Assembly: GCA_030267965.1 (NCBI GenBank)
Contig: BRYA01000747.1
Span: 1 to 14,442, forward strand
Direction of reading: 5' to 3'
From: Triparma columacea
Lineage: Eukaryota; Sar; Bolidophyceae; Parmales; Triparmaceae
Length of the DNA: 14,442 bases
The translations under genes and the position numbers were made by a program. Below are positions 1-10,100 of the stretch, one piece after another (the stretch's first letter is position 1; every line of letters starts with the position of its first letter). The notes below the pieces were generated by a model, which worked only from the letters and a program-made list of their open reading frames with translations, did no database searches and had not been told where the DNA came from.

Positions 1-96
1 TACACCCTTTACACCCTTTACACCCTTTACACCCTTTACACCCTTTACACCCTTTACACCCTTTACACCCTTTACACCCTTTACACCCTTTACACC
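1..96. repeat. Telomere-like 9-bp tandem array (TACACCCTT; G strand AAGGGTGTA)
   Basis: Ten perfect 9-bp units fill bases 1-90, and a partial unit (TACACC) ends at base 96, after which the sequence decays into CA/CT-rich DNA. The C-rich strand reads 5' to 3' inward from the left edge, which is the orientation of a natural left chromosome end. The G-rich unit can be written GGGTGTAAA, a GGG plus T/A spacer as in known telomeric repeats but not the common TTAGGG or TTTAGGG. The array starts at base 1, so its full length cannot be seen. A short subtelomeric minisatellite is the alternative. Confidence 0.7.
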
Positions 97-840
97 ATTC
101 ACACACTTTCCCTTCACACATACCATTCCATCTTATATCCTCATCTCTTCTACTCTCATTCCTTATTTCCTCACTCCTCTCCACAACTACACTCACCCTC
201 CTTTTATTCATCTTAATACATATCTTCTACACTTACACACATCATTCCACCTTATACACTCCTCCCTTCAACTCTCACTATTTAACTCTTCTCTCTTCTC
301 TACAACCACATTCACACTCCTTTTATTCATCCCCATACACATCTACTACACTTACACACATCATTTCACCTTATACCCTCCTCCCTTCAACTCTCACTAT
401 TTAACTCTTCTCTCTTCTCCACAACCACATTCACACTCCTATTATTCATCCCCATACACATCTACTACACTTACACACATCATTCCACCTTGTACCCTCT
501 TCTCTTCTCACTCTCATTCCCTAACTCCTCTCACTCTCTCCACAACTACACTCACTCTTTTTTAATTCATCTTCATACACATCTACTACACTTACACACA
601 TCATTCCACCTCATATCCTCCTCTCTTCTACTCTCTCTCCTCAACTTCTCTCACTCCTCTTCAAAACTACACTCACCATTCTTTAACTCATCTTTATACA
701 CATCTACTACACTTACACACATCATTCCACCTTACACCCTCCTCTCTTCTACCCTCAATCCTTAATTCCTCTCTCGCCCTCCACAATTACACTCTCCCTT
801 CTTTTTCAATTCCCATACATATCCATTACACTTCTATTAT
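97..840. repeat. Subtelomeric imperfect tandem repeats of about 120 bp, almost free of G
   Basis: The anchor CATACACATCTACTAC, or a close variant, recurs at about 215, 334, 453, 574, 695 and 814, with spacings of 119, 119, 121, 121 and 119 bp. A second anchor, ACTTACACACATCATT, recurs at 231, 350, 469, 590 and 711 in the same register. The plus strand has only two G residues from base 1 to 847 (at 492 and 776), so the minus strand is a purine-rich G strand continuous with the telomere-like array. No convincing gene is present; a 91-codon open frame at 490-765 is low-complexity Ser/Leu/His/Thr made by the repeat. Confidence 0.85.
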
Positions 841-973
841 TTTCACAGACCACTATAAATCTTCCACAATTCTTCAAAACTCCATACATATTTATAACAC
901 TACCACAACATTCACAAATCACTATAACACTGCCAAAACTTTCCAAAATTTCATACAAATCTACTAAACACCC
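806..973. repeat. 69-bp degenerate tandem repeat continuing the subtelomeric array
   Basis: The same anchor (CATACA followed by an A/T/C stretch) recurs at 814, 883 and 952, exactly 69 bp apart. Because 69 is a multiple of three, the minus strand carries a short open frame with a visible 23-residue internal repeat (VDLYEIL/INMYGVL). The frame is best read as a by-product of the repeat and not as a gene. The unit appears to be a shortened derivative of the 120-bp unit next to it. Confidence 0.6.
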
Positions 974-1138
974 TAAATACTCACCAAACCATTTTAACAC
1001 TCGTTTTTTATCCTCTACACTTCAACAATACTCACGAACCATTTTAAAGCTGCTACACTACATCTACTACACCTCTACAATATTCCCAACAATAACAAAT
1101 CAAATCAATTTCTCCTACAAATGTTGCTGCCCTATTAG
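974..1138. other. AT-rich intergenic spacer, presumed 3' flank of the giant gene
   Basis: This low-G sequence lies between the repeats and the stop codon of the giant minus-strand gene. It should hold that gene's 3' UTR and polyadenylation site. No canonical AATAAA was found on the minus strand just after the stop. A short duplication, ACTCACCAAACCATTTTAA at 979 and its near copy at 1030, is 51 bp apart. Nothing else could be identified. Confidence 0.5.
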
Positions 1139-4100
1139 TCACTCCCCATCCTCATCCTCATCTTCAAGCGGCACAACACTGCTTACTTTAGCCTTCCCAT
1201 CCCCAACCTCTATAATATCTCCACCATCAGCCCCTCCAACACTTGCTCTCCTAATGCTTGCTCTCAAAGCACCTGCCAGACCACCCTTAGCTTCAGCATC
1301 AACACTTGCTCTCCTGACACTCTCTCTCCTTCTAGCATCTCCATCTGAAGGAATAAAATCTACATGTACTTTAGCCTTCCTCACATCAGTCCACCACTCT
1401 GGCTGCTCCTCTTCCCATTTAGCCCAGTTTAAGCCGACCCATTTTCTTAATTCTCCTTCAATTGAGACCCAATGATGCCTTGAGAATGAAAAGACTACAA
1501 TCTTAATAGCATCACTTTCTCCTTCAAGAAAATATGCCATTGAAAAGTCCTTTGATCTTTGTGTGCTCCAGAAGGTGTGCAAGTACTTCCTTTCAATGTT
1601 CCAAAAGAAGACAGCAAAGCATAGAGTAGTTATTGGAATGAAAGAATTTGCAATTGTTGATGCAACATCAATTGCTTTCTCATCAACATAAGTTGAAGAA
1701 AAATATATAGACACTGGTAGGCTTCCCATTGTCAATAGAAGACCAAATAACCAATAGACTCCTCCTACTTCATTAGGATGTCGTAATTGCATTATTGATG
1801 TAAAGTCCACAATAATCTTTCCAACCACTCTAAATAGAATACTACTTACAATCTCTAACTGGCCGCCAACTGGCAACCAGTACCAAAAGTCTCCCCTCAA
1901 TATCTTAACCAAAAAGTACAAACCAAGGTCAGCTCCAATGTAGAGAAAAGCCCAACTACTTCCAATTAACCCAAGAAGAACTATTGTTGTACACCTTATA
2001 AGAAGCATCCCTGCTGACAATAGCATCATGGAAACAAACACTACCATTCTCTTTCTTGCTTTTGGAGGTATATATCCATAGAAGTCAGGTGTATGTTCTC
2101 TCGTCCAAGGGTCTGTGTCATAGTCATAACTTATTGTTGCAGATGCAAAGCCTGTGGTAATTGCTGACACTGCAACTGAAAGCCATGCTGAAGTTCCAAC
2201 CTCTTTGTCACTGGTTGCAATAGCCATAAGTTGGATGATCACTCCAGGGATTGCCTCGGCAAACATCTCAAGCGCTTTCATAACTGTCATCTCCAACATT
2301 GCCTCCACTGCTACCCCAACCTCTTGTTTTGCTCCAGTTGCCACCCTATAAGCATCAACAGCAGGCTTAAAGCCAATCAAAATAGGGAACCATTCCCTTA
2401 ACACCCTCCTCATCCCCAACTTCTTGTTCTGTCCCCAAACACAAACCATCTGAAGCCCAATTGACGCTACCAAACTTGCCAAAGATGCCTTAAAGTATCC
2501 ATGCTTCTCATCACTCCGAAACATGTACGTCACATACACATCAGTTAGCAGATCAGACATACTAGTAATAGCCCCAACAGTCACCCTCATCTTCAAACCC
2601 CAAGGAACTTCCTCCAATAACCTGTAGCTAATTGTCTCCAACATAGGTCTAAACCACTCATACTCCTCATCAAGCTCCTGTAGAGCAGGGAAATTTAAGA
2701 TGAAGGCATCCACGGCAGCAACTGGCAGAGTATTAATAGCCAAACTCCTTGCTAAAGATTCACCAATCTCCCTCCCCTCCTTCTTCCCTACCTCTCCAGC
2801 CTTCCCCTTTACATTCCTCAGCCCATGCAATCTATTTTTCACAATAGCTGCAAGCATTGGTATGACAAACTCGTACTTCTGAGCAACACTGCTCAATATA
2901 TTGTCATTTATGACAAAATTTCTAACAGCATGTTCTTTTGCCGTTCTCTTCATTCTAGACTTAACAGCATGTAACAGTTGTCTACCTAGCTCCTGTCCTA
3001 TACGTTTAGGATCTGAGATATCTTGTAAATTGTCTCCAGAGACGGCTGTAGCTATTCTCACAACATCATCTCCAGTTCCATATCCAATGTTTGCTCGTCC
3101 AATGCTTGCAATCAAAGCACCTCCCACGCTATTTTCTCCTCTAATATCAGCACTTGCACGCCTGATACTCTCCCTTTGTCTTGATGTAGTTGTAGGGATG
3201 TATTCCACAGGCACTCGTGATTGTGTTGCTCCATCAAACCACTCTGGCTTCTCCTCCTCCCATCTATCCCAATTTGCCTCTACCCAAGCTTTCACTTCTT
3301 CTTCAATTGCCTTCCAATGATGCTTTGAGTACTTGAATGTGTACTTTGCTTTAGCAGCATCTGAACCCTCTCTGAAATTCTTTACTGTCAAGTCCTTACC
3401 CCTTTGCAAGCTGTAGAAGGTGCCCCAATATTTTTTCTCAATGTTAAAAAAAAATACAGCAAACAACACGACTGTACATGGTATAAATATACCAACTACT
3501 TTCCATGCTAATCTAAGCACCTCGTCTGGAACATCTACCCTTTCAGCTAGAATTATAGCTACTGGAAGACTTCCTATTGTCAAAACAAATCCAAACATCC
3601 AATACATTCCTCCAACCTCATTAGGATGCCTAAACTGCACAATTGATGTAAAGTCTGTCACAACTTTTATCGCAACTCTTATTACTGTGCTGACCAATAT
3701 CTCGGCATTTCCTCCTACAGGTGCCCAATACCAGAAGTCTCCTCTTAACATCTTCACCAGTAAGTAAACACAAAGGTCGGTCCCAACATAGAGAGAGACC
3801 CATCTACCTCCAATGAGCCCTAACACAACTATTGTCATGCACCTTATCACAAGCATACATGCGCTAAAGAGCATCATTGACACAAATATGATAGATCTTT
3901 TGGTGGGATTTGCAGGCACATACCCATAGAAGGCAGGCACTTGCTCTCTCTTCACTGGGTCCGTGTCAAAGTCATAACTGATAGTTGCAGATGCATAGCC
4001 TGTTGTCAGCGCTGAAACTGAAAGTGAGACCCAAGCTGCATCCGCAACGTCTTTTTTACTTGTTGCAATAGCCATAAGTTGGATAATCACTCCAGGTAAG

Positions 4101-7100
4101 GCTTCAGCAAACATTTCTGCGCATTTCATGATAGTCAACTCTGTCAGAACATCAAATGATTGTCCAGCCTCTTGTTTTTCTCCCTTTGCTACCCTGTAAG
4201 CATCAACAGCCGGCTTAAATCCTATTAAAATAGGAAACCATTCCCTCATCACCCTTATCATTCCCAACTTCCTGTTCTGCGCCCAAACACAAAACATCTG
4301 AAGCCCAATTGACGCTACCAAACTTACCAAAGAAGCTTTAAAGTACCCATACTTCTTATCACTCCAAAACATGTATGTCACATACACATCAGTAAGCAAA
4401 TCAAACATAGAAGTTGCAGCCCCTACAGTAACTCTCCAAATCATTCCCCACGGAGCGGTCTTCACTACACCCTTCCCTATCTCCACAAACATGCCCTCCA
4501 TCCATGGAAACTCCTCAAACAGCTCCCCAACAGCCCTGTTCTGTAATCTCCACATATCTACCCCAGCCTTTATCACCTTCCTGCTCTTCAAACAAGGCAT
4601 CAAGTTGTTCCCAATCACCCTTGCCTCCTTCTCCTCCACACACTCAAGCTTAGTAGACACTGAGCTGTTGGAGCTAAGCTCACAAAGCCTTGCCCTCTTT
4701 AGCAAAGTGACAAACCAAGGGTACTTCTTCACAACCTCTCTCAAAGCAACATTCTCGTTGCAGACCTCCTCAACATGCCTCTCTCTGTCCTTCCTTGAGT
4801 GTGATCCTCCAAGTTGTCCTCCATCCCAAACCAAATCAGCACCCAAGGCCTCGCCAACTTGCTTAGACATCTCCATTAAAGGGACAAGGTCAAAAAAGTA
4901 TCGTTGTGCTTCAGCAGCCTCGTCTAGGTGCTTCTCTAAAGCTAATCTTGTTGCCTCAACGCTCACAGAGCTATCAAGCTCTACCTTGGTGACAAATTCT
5001 ACCTTGGTTGTCTTCTCTCCCCTTTTTGTGAACTTTATTGCGACTTCTTCAGATGCTTTTTGTGCAGTAGATCTCTCAGTGTTGCTCAAAGCATCACTTT
5101 CCTCCATGTTCTCCATTATTGGCTCCATTATAACCACAATAGTATCTTCGTCCATCTTGTGCAGCTTCATCACATTCCATAACTCTCTATCTTTGTTTTT
5201 GACACCAAGTTGTGATTCCAACTTCTGCCTTCTCCTCACAACCACTTCCCATTTCCCCTTCTTCTCCTCAACAACCCTCTCAATATCTCCTGTTGTTTCT
5301 TGATGGACTCTGCTCTCAAAGTCCCAGAAGTAGGCAGCAGCTTCCTCCAAACCAGCTCTAACTGTCACTGTTGTCTTTCCCCATCCCTTTCCCATCTCTT
5401 CCACCTTAATCCAGGTATCTGAAAGAGGGAATGCACCTTCAACCTTTTGTTTACCATCAACCTCTAGAAACTTGGCATCAAATGTCTCAGTTGACATCTC
5501 TTTGATTTCACCTATTCCCCTTATTATCTGGATCCTTGTTGAAGCGTCAATGTCTCTGCTTCTGTCAAATTTCTTCCTCAAATCAGAAGCAGCAGAAAGA
5601 AATCTAGATGCAATTCGATTCATGACAGAGGTAGTGAAGATACCACCTAGGTTTACCTTCGTAGTGAAAGTAACTTCTGTCTGTAGCACCCCATCTACAG
5701 ATTCAAGTGGCTTGAACATCCACACAGTATGAATCTTCACCAACACATTTCCTTCTTTTACAGGGATTCCCTCTTTCAGGTCAAGAGAATCTGAAATGTC
5801 CATGATCACACTTTCATTCTCCTTCTTCCAAGTGATCACATTCCTTCCCTCTCTTTCAGCAAGACCAGGGACTCCAAGGTCCCTTGAGGTAATGTAGTAG
5901 AGAGTGTGATTGTTCACTCTTTTAGATTCTAAATTGGTGATGCCAACGTCTTTCACTTTCCTCTTGAAATCTCTTGAATCAACATAATATTCAAAAGCAG
6001 CGCAATCTTCAACGCTTGCGTCCACAACGGTAGTTGCAACTCCACTGCAAAGACTTGCCCGGTCAACATGAATTAGTTTCATCTTCACTCTACCATCAGG
6101 ACTCTTCACCTCATCAAAGTTGTCACTTGTTTTGCACTTCAGGTAGAATTCTTTCCCCCTCCTAATTGCCTTCTCCTCCTCTTCAGTATAATTTTGGGGC
6201 TCATATTTTATTATTCTTGCGAGAGTGGCCAAAGCAGTTCTGTCTACATTATTGTCCTGTTGGAATGTTTGGATGATGTCGTACAGTGCTTTCAGTGTAT
6301 TTGGAATTTTCCTATCAACAATATATGTTGGGATATGCCCACCAGCATCTGCATATTGGAGGAGGCTCATTTTGCATTGGCGCACTCCATTCGTTTTTCC
6401 AACTGTTTTAGCTCTTAATATTGCTTTTGTTGTTCCTCTTATGAATTCCCCGACACTTCCTCCGTAATCTATTTTATCTCCAACGGGCCAAACTGCCACA
6501 GACATGCTGCCGTCATCTTCTCTCTTCCAGATAAGTTTGTTGACGAACTCCCTATTTGAGGTTAATGCAGGGAACTTCCTGAGAGAAGCAACCAACTTTT
6601 CGTTTTGATATCCTTTGCCTTTCCTAATTTCAAGCCTTGCTAGATTGCCTGCATTTCTGTCTATAGAAATTCTCTCTCTGCTGCAAAATTCAAAGTACCA
6701 AGCAGCTGCTTCTTCTGATGTGCAGTCTGCAATGCATTCTGCTCTTCCCAGTGCAATACTCCTCTCGCCATTAGCTTGGTGCAGGTACTTTCTTTCCATC
6801 TTTGTTCCCTCAAATGGTGAATTGAGAGTCTTCCAACCATCTTCCTTCCCCCCGAAGAGCTTCTCCAAGTCACTGAAGACCTTCTTCTGGTCCTCCTCCA
6901 ACTCAACGCCCTCCCTCATCCTCTCCACCAAGGCCCCCCTTACCTCAGCGTCTACCTTCTTTCCATTCCTCTGGAACTTCTCCTGTAGTAAGTTTGCCTC
7001 CTTGAGTTGACTCTTTGCAAGGTAGTTAACTGCCATGTCCATCACTACTTTTTGAAGACCTTCAAATTTCAAGTCAACAGATTGTATGCGTGTCACCCTG

Positions 7101-10100
7101 CAGACATTGGGGGCAACCTCTGATATGATGTATACTCCTGTTGACTCTGCTATTTTGAAGCCCTCCTTGCTGAAATTTACAAAACCTTTTCCTGGGTACT
7201 CCTTGAGAGGCACAAAACCTACCAAGTAGCTTATCTTGCCATTACTCAACTCAACCTCCTTCCACGTGAACCAGTTCTCAAATAGACGGTCTTTTGCTGG
7301 TCGAGGCAATCTCACCGCTTTTCTGTAGTGGAAGCTCCTTGTCCCACCCACGTTCTTCCTTACAACTTTAGGGAGGTTGCCATTATCTTTTTGGTGCAAC
7401 CTTGAAACCTCGTAGGTATCAAATTCTACTTGATTAGCTAGCACATTCTCTGCAGACTTGTCAAGTATTACACTGTAAGATCCCCACACCTTGTCCCCCT
7501 CTCTCCACCTGAACTTGTCAATGTTCTCCTTCAGGGACTGCTTGATTCTCTTCCCATTCTTGGCAAGATCTTTCTCCAGCCCTCTTACCCTTTTCAACAT
7601 TTCCTCCTCTAATTCTGTCAGTGGTGGTGCGTTTGGCATAACATCTTCCACAAATTTCTTTTTCCTCTTCTCATCGATTGTGTCGGGTTTGTGGAATTGC
7701 CTCTCAATTCCGACTAGAATGTTCTTGAGTGCAGTGACAACTTTTCTTTTGTCTCCCTTTCTCTTTTCTATGATGCTTGCATTTACACCAGAGGTACCCT
7801 TGGTGGCTTCTTCCTCTTCCTCTTTCTTTTCTTCTAAAAACTCAAAGTGCCCTGCAAAGGTTAGAGCAGTCTGCCCAAATTCAAATGTGTGCAATCTGAT
7901 GTGGCCTTTCACTACTCCTCTTGGGTTGATTAAGTTGTGTTCGTCAACTTGTCTTTCTTTCATATCTACCTCTTTGACTGGTTGAAGGTTGATGGTATAC
8001 ATAGACATGTCAGTGTAGCTGGTCACTGTTAGTTTGATGATAATTTCAGCTATACACTTCCCTTTCTCACTTAGCTTCCAAACTACAATCCTTTCTCCTG
8101 CTGGACTAGTTTGAATGGTCTGCTTTGTGAAATCCCCCTCCTTTGTGTCACTTAATATGAAATTGAGGACTTCCTCTATGTTCTGGTGCACTATCACACC
8201 TAACGCAGTCATGGAGTCATGCTGGTCCTGTGAGTGGTGAAGTAGACCTCCAAAGGCACCTCTTTCTTCTAATGTTTTGACAATCTTTGAGGTAGCACTA
8301 TCAATCTCCTTGTTGCTGTCATTCCTTTTGTTAATTGCCGCTTTTAGTTTGTCTAGCTCTTGTTGTCTAAGCTCAGGATCATTTGTGTTGGCCTCTTTGG
8401 TTTTGATAATCTCTCCACTTGTCATTTCTACAGAGTTAGGGTCTAGAAAATCTTGCTCTTGGTTTGCAGGTTTAACACTCTTACTGTCTGCAATGGTATC
8501 TACAATTAAGCCTCTTCTCTCTTTCTCTTGCTGCCTAGCTGAGGCAGTAGGAATATATTCTAATGGTATCCTTGCTCTCATTGCCTCATCTAACCACTTT
8601 GGCTCTTCTTCTTGCCACCTCTCCCAGTTGGACTCAACCCAGCCTCGCACTTCCTCTTCAATTGACTTCCAGTGGTGTTTTGAGTACTTGAATGAGTACT
8701 TTCCTTTAACAGCTTCTGAGCCCTCTCTGAAGTTTTTCACTGTTAAGTCCTTTCCTCTCTTTAAACTGAAGAAGGTGCTCCAATATTGTCTTTCAATGTT
8801 AAGGAAGAAGATAATAAAGGAAATGACAGTAAAAGGTATAACATACCACAAAACTGTCGATGCTATCTCTACTCCTCTCTTTGCACCTTCTAGATGCTCA
8901 GCTGCCATTATTGCAAATGGAAGACTTCCTATTGTCATAACCAAACCAAACGCCCAGTTGGCCCCTCCAACCTCATTTGGGTGTCTAAATTGAACAATTG
9001 AGGTGAAATCTGTCACAATCTTTACCAAAACTCTTGCAAAAGAGCTTGACAAAATTTCAACGTAAATTCCTGCTGGTGCCCAATACCAGAAGTCTCCTCT
9101 AAAAGTCTTTATAGCTAAGTATAGACCAAGGTCTGCCCCAATGTAGGTGAATGCCCAACTCTTCCCTAAAAGGCCCAACAATACAATTGTCATGCATCTA
9201 ATCAACAGCAACCCTGATGACACTAAAAGCATTGATGCAAACACTATTATCCTCTTGCTAGCAAGTGCAGGCACGTAGCCATAGAAGTCTGGTGTTTGTT
9301 GTCGCTTTTCTGGATGTGTGTCAAAGTCGTAGCTTATTGTAGCTGAAATAAACCCTGTAGAAAGAATTGAGACTACCAGTGAAATCCATGCTGAATTAGC
9401 AATGTCTTTCTCCTGGTTTGTTGTTGCAATGGCCATTAGTTGAATAATCACTGCTGGGATTGCTTCTGCAAACATCTCAATCAGTTTCATAGCTGTCATT
9501 TCATACATTGGATCAATAGCGTGTCCAACCTCTTGTTTCTCTCCTGTGGCAACTCTAAAAGCATCCAAGGCTGGTTTGAAACCAATCAAAACCGGAAACC
9601 ATTCCCTCAGCACTTTCTTCATCCCCAACTTCCTGTTATTTCCCCAAACAAAAATAAGCTGGATTCCCATTGACACTGCCAAACTTACCAATGAAGCCTG
9701 ATAGTACCCTTGTTTTTCATCATCTTTCCTAAACATGAGGGTAACATAGATGTCAGTCAGTAAGTCCATCATGCTCGTGGCTGCCCCAACCATCACCCTA
9801 GCCTTGACACCCCACCTTACTTCTCCCACCAGCGTGTACCCTATTGACTCCAGCAGTGGCCTCAGCCAAACATACTCCTTCATTAGCTGCCTTATTGAAG
9901 GATACTGATGCGCCCACTCATCCACTCCATGAGTTGCAGTTAGAGTAGTTGCTAGCGTAATGGCCAAACTTGAACCAATATCCCTTCCCTCCTTTTTCTC
10001 CAAGCATTCAGCCTTTCCTCCCACCTTCACCATTGGGCGTAGCTTGTTCTCAACGACAGCAGCGAGCATCGGCGCAAAGAAACTATACTTCTCAACAATC

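Noticed and set aside
490..765. Plus-strand 91-codon open frame in the subtelomeric repeats
   Set aside because: Composition is almost only Ser, Leu, His, Thr, Pro and Phe, and it follows the 120-bp repeat; no domain or gene-like features.
806..1000. Minus-strand 64-codon open frame with 23-residue repeats
   Set aside because: The repeat is explained by the 69-bp DNA repeat, whose length preserves frame; composition is low-complexity and it ends inside the array.
4371..5303. Plus-strand 310-codon open frame
   Set aside because: It lies wholly antisense to START-like array 2 of the giant gene. It is Ser/Thr/Leu-rich, as expected for the reverse of Glu/Lys-rich coding sequence. Similar antisense frames at 8277-8993, 10302-10973 and 7491-7985 were rejected for the same reason.
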